A stretch of 6,976 nt of DNA, from assembly GCA_040376605.1 (NCBI GenBank), contig JBEIQI010000161.1:1-6976 (forward strand), written 5' to 3'. Below are positions 1 to 6,152 of the stretch, piece by piece. Made by a program: the position numbers and the translations under genes. Every line of letters begins with the position of its first letter. Positions within the stretch are counted from its first letter, which is position 1. Origin of the DNA: JANWKQ01 sp040376605. Lineage in GTDB: Bacteria > Bacteroidota > Bacteroidia > CAIKAF01. Below the pieces are notes generated by a model. The model saw only the letters and a list, made by a program, of their open reading frames with translations, did no database searches and was not told the DNA's origin.

Positions 1-789
1 AGCAAAATTCATTTTCTCAATAAATTCTGTTGCCACTATATTTTTATAGTTTCCCGCTTCTACAGCTTCTTTAGCTGTCGGATAAAAGGGTTTGCCGGTT
101 TGCCAAATCACCTGTATGTTATTCTCCTCAAATGTGGATAATGCATTTTTAATTCCCTGATTAATGGCTAATGCTCCTTGACTTCCACCAATTACCAAAA
201 TGGTTTTTTTGGTTGGGTCGAGATTAAAATGCTGAATCCCTTGTTCTCTGGTAAATTTATTTTGTTCAATATTTTTTCGAATGGGATTCCCTGTATAAAC
301 TATTTTGTGCTTATCAAAATAATTTTCCATATCCGGGTAAGAAACGCAAACCACCTTTGCATACTTCGCCAATGATTTATTGGTTTTTCCGGGAATAGAA
401 TTTGCCTCATGAATGAGTACCGGTATGTTTTTTTTGCCTGCAGCATAAACAACGGCAGCACTTGCATAACCGCCTACTCCGATTACTACCTGTGGGTTAA
501 AATTTTTAATGATACTTCCCGCCTTCAATACCGCCCCAATTATTTTAAAAGGGAGAACCAGGTTTTTTAGGGATAGTTTTCGCTGGAGTCCGGCAATATT
601 TAATCCTTCAATTTTATATCCAGCTGCGGGAACTTTTTCCATTTCCATTCTACCATTGGCACCCACGAATAATATTTCAATTAAAGGATTGGCTTCCTTT
701 AATGCATCGGCAATAGCTATCGCAGGGAATATATGCCCTCCGGTTCCACCGCCGCTAATGATTACTCTCTGCAGTTGCACTTTCGTCAT
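1..789 (-). CDS. murG: MurG, UDP-GlcNAc:lipid I N-acetylglucosaminyltransferase (3' end beyond window)
   Basis: MurG transfers GlcNAc from UDP-GlcNAc to lipid I on the inner face of the cytoplasmic membrane, making lipid II. The reading frame is open from an ATG at 787-789 to base 1, giving 263 residues. The family is usually about 360 residues long, so roughly 100 C-terminal residues lie outside the window. Visible motifs are the N-terminal glycine loop GGGTGGH (residues 13-19), the second glycine-rich loop GVGGYAS (104-110), HEAN (127-130), TGNPIR (166-171) at the interdomain region, and GGSQGA (201-206) at the start of the C-terminal UDP-GlcNAc-binding domain. The ATG is preceded by A-rich sequence (TTTAAATAAAG) with no Shine-Dalgarno motif. 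The next in-frame ATG is codon 48, past the first glycine loop, so this start or a GTG at codon 4 is needed. The gene begins inside the end of ftsW (35-base overlap). Family identity is very secure from motifs and context. Confidence 0.96.
   Translation of the reverse strand, partial: MTKVQLQRVIISGGGTGGHIFPAIAIADALKEANPLIEILFVGANGRMEMEKVPAAGYKIEGLNIAGLQRKLSLKNLVLPFKIIGAVLKAGSIIKNFNPQVVIGVGGYASAAVVYAAGKKNIPVLIHEANSIPGKTNKSLAKYAKVVCVSYPDMENYFDKHKIVYTGNPIRKNIEQNKFTREQGIQHFNLDPTKKTILVIGGSQGALAINQGIKNALSTFEENNIQVIWQTGKPFYPTAKEAVEAGNYKNIVATEFIEKMNFA
755..789 (-). other. ftsW/murG 35-base coding overlap
   Basis: The ftsW stop codon (TAG on the minus strand, 755-757) lies inside murG codons 11-12, and the murG ATG (787-789) lies 35 bases back into ftsW in a different frame. 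These bases encode the hydrophilic end of FtsW (about DESATAESNH) and the first 11 to 12 residues of MurG. Such an arrangement suggests coupled translation, with ribosomes on ftsW opening the murG start. That is an inference; only the overlap itself is seen. Confidence 0.85.
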
Positions 790-1960
790 CTTTATTTAAA
801 GTTCGGCTTACGCTTAAAATAATTCCTAAGGTTAATCCCGTAAATAGGGTAGAAGTACCACCCATACTTACCATGGGAAGGGGTTGTCCGGTTACCGGAA
901 AAATATTAACGGCAACACACATATTTACCAATGCCTGCATTACCAGGCTAAAACAAAGTCCCAATGCAAGAAAGGTAGCAAAGGCAAAATCACTTTTTTG
1001 AGCAATTCGAATGGCCCGGTAAATGAGAATCAGGTAGGCTAAAATAATCACTACTCCTCCTAAAATAAATCCGTATTCTCCAATAATCATGGCAAAAATA
1101 AAGTCGGAATAACTTTGGGGTAAACTATATTTGGTGAGGTTATTACCGGGACCTGTTCCGGTTAAGCCGCCTTTGGCAATAGCCATTTTAGCATATTCTA
1201 CCTGGTATTGATCTTCGTCAATCGCATAATCGTTTTCATTTTGGATAGTTAAATTTGGTTTTTCGTTTAACCCTGCAAATTTTTCTATCCTTGCCTTCCA
1301 GGTGTCCAATCGAGGCAATAACTTGGGGGCCGCAAATGCCAGGAGAATAAGTATTCCAAATCCTCCAATGGCAATTCCAATTAAACCTCCAAGATGCTTG
1401 AGAGAACACCTTCCAATGAACATCAATACCAGGCAGTTCATAAATAACAATGCTGCGGTAGAAAAATTAGCTGGTAATATCAGCCCGCAAACTAATATCA
1501 CCGGTATTACAATAGGTAAAAAACCTTCTTTAAAATCCTTTATAACTTCTTGTTTTTTGGCCAATGTTCTGGCTACATAGATCAATAAAACAATTTTCGC
1601 TAAATCGGATGTTTGAAATGAAATGGGTACTCCCGGTATGGTGAGCCATCTGCTGGCATCATTAATATTGGATCCCATAACCAAGGTAATTAGCAATAAT
1701 GGAATCGATAGGATTAACCCGATTACTGATAATTTGGAAAATACGGTATACTTAATACGATGGGCAAAAAACATTAATGCAATTCCCAACGCAAGCATAA
1801 TAAACCGCTGAATTAAGTAATATTCAGTATTTCCTCCTTTGTATCTAAATGCCAACTGCCCAGCTGAGCTGTATACTGCCAACAATGAATAGACAGATAT
1901 GATAAGGGCAATGATCCATATCACCCTATCGCCTTTCATATATTTTTGTATCCAGACCAT
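755..1960 (-). CDS. ftsW: FtsW, SEDS-family septal peptidoglycan glycosyltransferase
   Basis: FtsW is a polytopic SEDS protein that polymerises lipid II into glycan strands at the division septum, working with a class B PBP such as the one encoded upstream. The protein has 401 residues, with about ten hydrophobic segments starting near residue 13. SEDS signatures are present: SRW (103-105), QYQVEYAKMAIAKGGLTGTG (251-270), and SDFIFA (285-290), whose Asp286 matches the essential catalytic aspartate of the family. Near the C-terminus, VNIFPVTGQPLPMVSMGGTS (351-370) corresponds to the usual N-x-x-P-x-TG-PLPF-SYGGSS motif. The large extracytoplasmic loop carries an extra polar, acidic stretch (about 230-250). 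A hydrophilic tail (about 387-401) follows the last membrane segment and is partly encoded in the overlap with murG. The ATG at 1958-1960 follows an in-frame TGA at 1973-1975 and an A-rich leader. Met8 is an alternative start. RodA is the main alternative identity, but the dcw context favours FtsW. Confidence 0.95.
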   Translation of the reverse strand: MVWIQKYMKGDRVIWIIALIISVYSLLAVYSSAGQLAFRYKGGNTEYYLIQRFIMLALGIALMFFAHRIKYTVFSKLSVIGLILSIPLLLITLVMGSNINDASRWLTIPGVPISFQTSDLAKIVLLIYVARTLAKKQEVIKDFKEGFLPIVIPVILVCGLILPANFSTAALLFMNCLVLMFIGRCSLKHLGGLIGIAIGGFGILILLAFAAPKLLPRLDTWKARIEKFAGLNEKPNLTIQNENDYAIDEDQYQVEYAKMAIAKGGLTGTGPGNNLTKYSLPQSYSDFIFAMIIGEYGFILGGVVIILAYLILIYRAIRIAQKSDFAFATFLALGLCFSLVMQALVNMCVAVNIFPVTGQPLPMVSMGGTSTLFTGLTLGIILSVSRTLNKDDESATAESNH

Positions 1961-2050
1961 TTTTTCTTTTTCTCAGCAAATTCCGGTTTTCTTCAACTCC
2001 CTATCCAATTATTTTTTGATGGTAAGTAAAACCAAGTTGCCTTTTTTTAT
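1961..2050. other. 90-base spacer between murD and ftsW
   Basis: This is the only non-coding stretch longer than 3 bases in the window. Read on the minus strand it is very A-rich, starting ATAAAAAAAGG after the murD stop and ending GAGAAAAAGAAAAA just before the ftsW ATG. I see no Shine-Dalgarno motif, no U-tract terminator in the transcription direction and no strong hairpin. A weak TTG...TAATTGG arrangement loosely resembles the Bacteroidota -33/-7 promoter pattern but does not match it well. The A-rich end is typical of translation initiation regions in Bacteroidota, which commonly lack Shine-Dalgarno pairing. Confidence 0.6.
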
Positions 2051-3391
2051 TTATAATTCGCTAACACAAAATTTAAATGCTCGTCCACGATCTTCGTAAT
2101 TTTCGAAAAGATCAAAGCTTGCACAAGCTGGTGATAATAAAACTACATCACCTTTTTTACCCATTTGGTAGGACGTTTTTACAGCCTGTTCCATAGAAGC
2201 TGTTTCTTCAATTATCGGAACAATATCTTTAAAGGCTTGAACAATTTTTGAATTGTCAACCCCTAAACAGATGATGGCTTTTACTTTTTGGGCCACTACT
2301 TCTTTAAGTTCGTTGTAATCATTTCCTTTATCAACCCCACCAACAATCCAAATAACGGGTTCACTCATACATTCTAATGCATACCAAGTTGAATTAATGT
2401 TGGTAGCCTTCGAATCGTTGATATACTCAACCCCTCTTACTTTGGTTACTTTTTCCAGGCGGTGTTCTATACCTTCGAAATCGGTAAGAGATTCCTTGAT
2501 GATTTCATCTTGAATGTCAACTAGTCTGGAAGCGATGCTTGCAGCCATAGAGTTGTACAAATTGTGTTTTCCTTTTAGTGCCAGATTGTGAATAAACATA
2601 GTCGTTGTTTTTTTATTGAGGTTTATATTAAGTTGTTTGTGTTCGATATAGCCAATCATACCTTCGGTTTTTTGAATGGAAAAAGGAAGGAGATTGGAGT
2701 GTATAGTTTGGTTGTTTAAATTTTTAATGGTGAGTTCATCATCGGCACAATAAATAAAATGATCTGCCGGGGTTTGCTCTTTTGTAATTAAGAATTTAGA
2801 ATTGATATAATTCTGTAATTGGTATTCATAACGATCTAAATGATCGGGTGTAATGTTGGTAAGGATGGCTGTATGGATTCTAAACTTGTTAAGACCATCC
2901 AATTGAAAGCTGCTTAATTCTAATACGTAATAATCACAGTCTTTTTCATTATCCGCTATAGAGAATGCAAAACCTTTACCTACGTTTCCTGCAACCCGAA
3001 CATCAAGTCCTGCTTTTTTAAAGATATGATAGGTAAGAAGGGTGGTAGTGGTTTTTCCATTCGTTCCAGTAATACCAATAATTTTGGCCTGGGTATATCG
3101 TCCGGCAAATTCAATTTCGGATATGACAGGAATTCCCTTTTCTTTTATTTTTTTAATTATCTCTACCTTATCAGGAACTCCAGGGCTTTTAACAACTTCG
3201 ATTGCATTTAATATTTTTTCTTCTGTATGAGAACCTTCTTCGAATTCAATTTTTTCATTCTCCAAAATGGTTTTATACTTTTCTTTTAATCCACTTTTAT
3301 CAGATAAGAATACCTCATAGCCCTTTCTTTTGGCTAGCACTGCTGCGCCAACTCCACTCTCTCCGCCTCCTATAACTACTATTCTCTTCAT
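2051..3391 (-). CDS. murD: MurD, UDP-N-acetylmuramoyl-L-alanine--D-glutamate ligase
   Basis: MurD is the cytoplasmic ATP-dependent ligase that adds D-glutamate to UDP-MurNAc-L-Ala. The protein has 446 residues, a normal family length. An N-terminal Rossmann-like UDP-binding domain begins with IVVIGGGESGVG (4-15) and includes SPGVP (69-73). The central ATPase domain has the P-loop GITGTNGKTT (106-115), LELSSFQL (157-164), TNITPDHLDRY (178-188), a lysine at 199 in the position of the carbamoylated lysine of Mur ligases, and GKHNLYN (274-280). The C-terminal domain has HRLE (310-313), NDSKATN (325-331) and SPACASFDLFENYEDRG (420-436). SPACASFD and DSKATN separate MurD from MurC, MurE and MurF. 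The ATG is one base after the mraY stop (TAG A ATG), so translation is probably coupled to mraY. The frame has no breaks, and all key residues appear to be present. Confidence 0.97.
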   Translation of the reverse strand: MKRIVVIGGGESGVGAAVLAKRKGYEVFLSDKSGLKEKYKTILENEKIEFEEGSHTEEKILNAIEVVKSPGVPDKVEIIKKIKEKGIPVISEIEFAGRYTQAKIIGITGTNGKTTTTLLTYHIFKKAGLDVRVAGNVGKGFAFSIADNEKDCDYYVLELSSFQLDGLNKFRIHTAILTNITPDHLDRYEYQLQNYINSKFLITKEQTPADHFIYCADDELTIKNLNNQTIHSNLLPFSIQKTEGMIGYIEHKQLNINLNKKTTTMFIHNLALKGKHNLYNSMAASIASRLVDIQDEIIKESLTDFEGIEHRLEKVTKVRGVEYINDSKATNINSTWYALECMSEPVIWIVGGVDKGNDYNELKEVVAQKVKAIICLGVDNSKIVQAFKDIVPIIEETASMEQAVKTSYQMGKKGDVVLLSPACASFDLFENYEDRGRAFKFCVSEL

Positions 3392-3392
3392 T

Positions 3393-4691
3393 CTATCTTA
3401 ATTTCAAAGTAATAATGGTGAATACCGCAAGCATTACTCCGATAATCCAAAATCTTGCTACGATTTTAGCTTCATGCATATTTTTCTTTTGATAATGATG
3501 ATGAAGAGGAGCCATTCTAAATATTCTTCTTCCTTCTCCGAATCTCTTTTTGGTATATTTAAAATATCCAACCTGAATAAGTACTGAGGCATTTTCAATT
3601 AAGAAAACACCACATAATATTGGAAGTAATAATTCTTTTCTAACGGCTATTGCCATTACTGCAATAATTCCGCCCAACGATAAACTTCCGGTATCACCCA
3701 TAAATACTTGTGCCGGATAAGCGTTGTACCAAAGAAATCCTACACATGCCCCAACAAATGCTGCACTAAATATTACGAGCTCTCCAATGTCGGGAATGAA
3801 CATAATATTTAGGTAATCCGCGAAAATGGCATTTCCACTTACATAGGCGAAAATAGCCAATACAACTCCAATAATTGCCGAAGTACCTGTGGCTAATCCA
3901 TCCAATCCATCGGTCATATTTGCTCCATTCGAAACTGCTGTGATAATAAAAATTACAGCTGGAATAAAAATTAACCAAGCCCATTTGGCTGCATTCTTAG
4001 GAGTCATTCCCAGGACTTTTAATACTGACTCATAATTAAATTCATGTGTTTTAATAAACGGAAGGGTAGTCATCATCGACTTCTTGTCTTTGTAACTTAC
4101 TTCAGCGGCTTCCTGGTTTGGATTGTTATTTGCTTGCACATAATGATTAAAAAGTTGTGCTGTTTGATTTGCTCCAGGTTCTGTTGCTGCTCTAAATTCT
4201 CTAACCTTTACATCCTGATGGAAATATAAGGTACAACCTACAACCAAACCAATACCTACCTGGCCTACAATTTTAAATTTACCAGCTAACCCGGCTTTGT
4301 TCTTTTTAAAAACTTTGATATAGTCATCCAGAAAACCAATCGTTCCTAACCAAATAGTAGATACGATCATAAGTATAACATATATGTTATTTAGTTTGGC
4401 AAATAATAGGGTAGGAACTAAAATGGCAGAAAGTATAATTAATCCACCCATAGTTGGTGTTCCTTTTTTCTGAATTTGACCTTCCAGTCCTAAATCCCGA
4501 ACAATTTCACCCACTTGTTTTAATTGCAATAATTGAATAATTCTTTTTCCTATTACTGTTGAAATAACCAATGAGATAATCATTGCTAAGGCTGCCCTAA
4601 ATGAAATATACTGCAATAGGTTTACTCCAGGGATATGAAGATTACTACTATAGCGTGCATTTTCGTAGAATTCAAATAGATGGTAGAACAT
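3393..4691 (-). CDS. mraY: MraY, phospho-N-acetylmuramoyl-pentapeptide transferase
   Basis: MraY is an integral membrane enzyme that transfers phospho-MurNAc-pentapeptide from UDP to undecaprenyl phosphate, forming lipid I. The protein has 432 residues, against about 360 in E. coli. Cytoplasmic-side motifs of the family are present: KKGTPTMGG (75-83), the Asp pair LDDYIK (121-126), NGANMTDGLDGLATG (255-269), PAQVFMGDTGSLSLGG (326-341) and MAPLHHHY (393-400). About ten hydrophobic segments can be traced. The extra length lies mainly between the fourth and fifth segments (about residues 160-210), a polar Asn/Gln/Glu-rich stretch that family topology would place on the periplasmic side. The C-terminal hydrophobic segment (about 412-428) ends in KLR. 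The ATG is 3 bases after the murE stop, and the TAG stop is one base before the murD ATG. Long MraY proteins are, to my knowledge, usual in Bacteroidota. Confidence 0.97.
   Translation of the reverse strand: MFYHLFEFYENARYSSNLHIPGVNLLQYISFRAALAMIISLVISTVIGKRIIQLLQLKQVGEIVRDLGLEGQIQKKGTPTMGGLIILSAILVPTLLFAKLNNIYVILMIVSTIWLGTIGFLDDYIKVFKKNKAGLAGKFKIVGQVGIGLVVGCTLYFHQDVKVREFRAATEPGANQTAQLFNHYVQANNNPNQEAAEVSYKDKKSMMTTLPFIKTHEFNYESVLKVLGMTPKNAAKWAWLIFIPAVIFIITAVSNGANMTDGLDGLATGTSAIIGVVLAIFAYVSGNAIFADYLNIMFIPDIGELVIFSAAFVGACVGFLWYNAYPAQVFMGDTGSLSLGGIIAVMAIAVRKELLLPILCGVFLIENASVLIQVGYFKYTKKRFGEGRRIFRMAPLHHHYQKKNMHEAKIVARFWIIGVMLAVFTIITLKLR
4068..4208 (-). other. MraY lineage insert between TM4 and TM5 (codons 162-208)
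   Basis: The stretch lies inside mraY and encodes a hydrophilic segment starting KVREFRAATEPGANQ and running through NHYVQANNNPNQEAAE to KDKKSMM. It sits between the fourth hydrophobic segment (about 143-157) and the conserved-looking LPFIK (210-214), which resembles the VPFFK of E. coli MraY just before TM5. The E. coli protein has only about ten residues there. By family topology the insert faces the periplasm. Its boundaries are approximate because they come from memory of the family rather than an alignment. Confidence 0.6.
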
Positions 4692-4694
4692 GGC

Positions 4695-6152
4695 TTATAT
4701 ATTTTTAAAAGCGTTGGTTAATTCTTCTACATCATCAAAATGATGTTTCACTCCATTCAACTCCTGATAGTTTTCGTGTCCTTTCCCCGCAATTAGGATT
4801 ACATCATGAGGAGCTGCCAATTTGCATGCAGCTTCTATCGCATCTCTTCTTTCGGTGATAGTGATGGTTTTGATCATATCATCCAGATCTAAACCATCTT
4901 TCATTTCCTTTATAATTTGTTCAGGATCTTCATTCCGCGGATTATCCGAAGTAATTACTACTTTATCTGATAAACCCGTTGCCACTTTTGCCATGATGGG
5001 TCGTTTGGTTTTATCTCTGTTACCGCCACAACCAACCACGGTTATTACTCGTTGCTCTTTTTTTACAATATCTCTGATGGTGTTCAATACGTTTTGTAAT
5101 GCATCTGGTGTATGGGCATAATCTACAATACCGGTAATACCATTGGGTCCCTTTACAATTTCAAATCGTCCATCAACTGGAACCAGCGTGCTAAGGGTGG
5201 TAAGTGCATTCATTTTATCAATTCCTAATAAAACTGCCGTTCCATATATGGCGGTGAGATTATAGGCATTAAATTCCCCTACAAACTGAGTCCAAACTTC
5301 TGTATGATCAACACTCAATTGTAAACCTGCGATGTTGTTTTCAATAATTCGAGTTTTAAAATCAGCAACATTTCTTAGGCTATAAAAATGTTTATTGGCT
5401 TTAGAATTTTGAAGCATGATCTTCCCATTTTTATCATCTGCATTAGAAAGTGCAAAGGCATTTTCCTTTAATCGATCAAATAATAGTTTCTTAGACTTTA
5501 AATAATGATCAAATGTTTTATGATAATCTAAGTGATCATGTGTGATATTGGTAAATATGGCACCAACAAATTCAATGCTTTCTACCCTTCCTTGATCCAA
5601 AGCATGAGAGCTTACTTCCATAAAACATAGTGCACATTTCCTGTTCACCATTTCTCTCAATGTTTTATTTAGACTGATGGCATCAGGAGTGGTATGACTT
5701 GCCGGTAGAATTTCCTTGTCGATAACAATTTTTACCGTACTAATTAATCCACATCTGGTGCCTAGTTTGGTGAATAAGTTATATAGACCGGAAGCAACGG
5801 TTGTTTTTCCGTTGGTTCCAGTAATGCCTACCAGTTTAATTTCTTTTGATGGATGATCGTAAAAGTTGGCGGCAATGTTCCCTAGGGCAATTTTACTATC
5901 GGTTACTTTTACATAAGATATTCCATCAACGATATCTGCTGGGAATTCTTCACAAATAATGGCTACCGCACCTTTTTTAATTACCTCATCGATGTATTGA
6001 TGACCATCTGTTTGGGTTCCTTTTATGGCAATAAAGCATGAAAGTTTAACCACCTCTCTTGAGTCGAAACAAATATTCTCAATAGCAGTATTATTGTTGC
6101 CAATAAGTTCAACAAGTCCTGTTTTGTATAATATGTCTTTTAAAAGCTTCAT
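4695..6152 (-). CDS. murE: MurE, UDP-MurNAc-L-Ala-D-Glu--meso-diaminopimelate ligase
   Basis: MurE is the cytoplasmic ATP-dependent ligase that adds the third residue of the peptidoglycan stem peptide. The protein has 485 residues, normal for the family. The N-terminal UDP-binding domain carries DSR (30-32). The central domain has the P-loop GITGTNGKTT (109-118), HTTPDA (153-158), SSHALDQGR (181-189), TNITHDHLDYH (201-211) and SKKLLF (220-225), whose Lys221 is the likely carbamoylated lysine. The C-terminal domain has DGRFE (327-331), DYAHTPDAL (344-352), GCGGNRDKTKRP (374-385), DNPRNEDP (403-410) and GKGHENYQ (456-463). DNPR is the meso-DAP recognition motif, so DAP rather than lysine is the predicted substrate. 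The ATG overlaps the upstream ftsI stop by 4 bases (ATGA). The next gene is mraY, so murF is missing from the slot it holds in E. coli. Confidence 0.97.
   Translation of the reverse strand: MKLLKDILYKTGLVELIGNNNTAIENICFDSREVVKLSCFIAIKGTQTDGHQYIDEVIKKGAVAIICEEFPADIVDGISYVKVTDSKIALGNIAANFYDHPSKEIKLVGITGTNGKTTVASGLYNLFTKLGTRCGLISTVKIVIDKEILPASHTTPDAISLNKTLREMVNRKCALCFMEVSSHALDQGRVESIEFVGAIFTNITHDHLDYHKTFDHYLKSKKLLFDRLKENAFALSNADDKNGKIMLQNSKANKHFYSLRNVADFKTRIIENNIAGLQLSVDHTEVWTQFVGEFNAYNLTAIYGTAVLLGIDKMNALTTLSTLVPVDGRFEIVKGPNGITGIVDYAHTPDALQNVLNTIRDIVKKEQRVITVVGCGGNRDKTKRPIMAKVATGLSDKVVITSDNPRNEDPEQIIKEMKDGLDLDDMIKTITITERRDAIEAACKLAAPHDVILIAGKGHENYQELNGVKHHFDDVEELTNAFKNI
4935..4946 (-). other. 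MurE DNPR meso-DAP specificity motif
   Basis: Codons 403-406 of murE read GAT AAT CCG CGG (Asp-Asn-Pro-Arg). In characterised MurE enzymes the Arg of DNPR contacts the meso-diaminopimelate carboxylate, whereas lysine-adding enzymes carry a different tetrapeptide. This is the basis for predicting DAP-type peptidoglycan here. Confidence 0.9.
6149..6152 (-). other. ftsI/murE ATGA stop-start overlap
   Basis: On the minus strand the murE ATG (6150-6152) overlaps the ftsI TGA (6149-6151), giving ATGA. This four-base overlap is a common sign of translational coupling by termination-reinitiation. No Shine-Dalgarno motif precedes it; the upstream sequence is TTGTATTGGATAA. Confidence 0.85.

Noticed and set aside
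509..799. Plus-strand open frame of 96 codons opposite murG and the end of ftsW
   Set aside because: It lies wholly antisense to conserved coding sequence, its translation shows no recognisable motif, and it is explained by codon bias of the minus-strand genes.
1937..1939. Met8 as an alternative ftsW start
   Set aside because: It is possible, since MKGDRVIW resembles the usual FtsW beginning, but the upstream ATG at 1958-1960 is in frame after an A-rich leader, so the longer form is kept.
1961..2050. Bacteroidota-type promoter (TTG, then TAATTGG about 21 bases later) before ftsW
   Set aside because: The -7 element matches the TAnnTTTG pattern poorly, and such partial matches are expected by chance in AT-rich DNA, so no promoter is annotated.
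1961..2050. Possible hairpin pairing GGTTTT with AAAACC in the murD-ftsW spacer
   Set aside because: The stem is six mostly A-U pairs with a loop of about 40 bases and no following U-tract, so it is neither a terminator nor a credible regulatory fold.
3766..3984. Minus-strand open frame of 72 codons inside mraY
   Set aside because: It is in another frame of mraY, across conserved MraY motifs, and its Trp/Tyr/Cys-rich translation is typical of an out-of-frame membrane protein.
4822..5121. Plus-strand open frame of 99 codons opposite murE
   Set aside because: It is antisense to the conserved C-terminal domain of MurE, including the DNPR region, and has no independent support.
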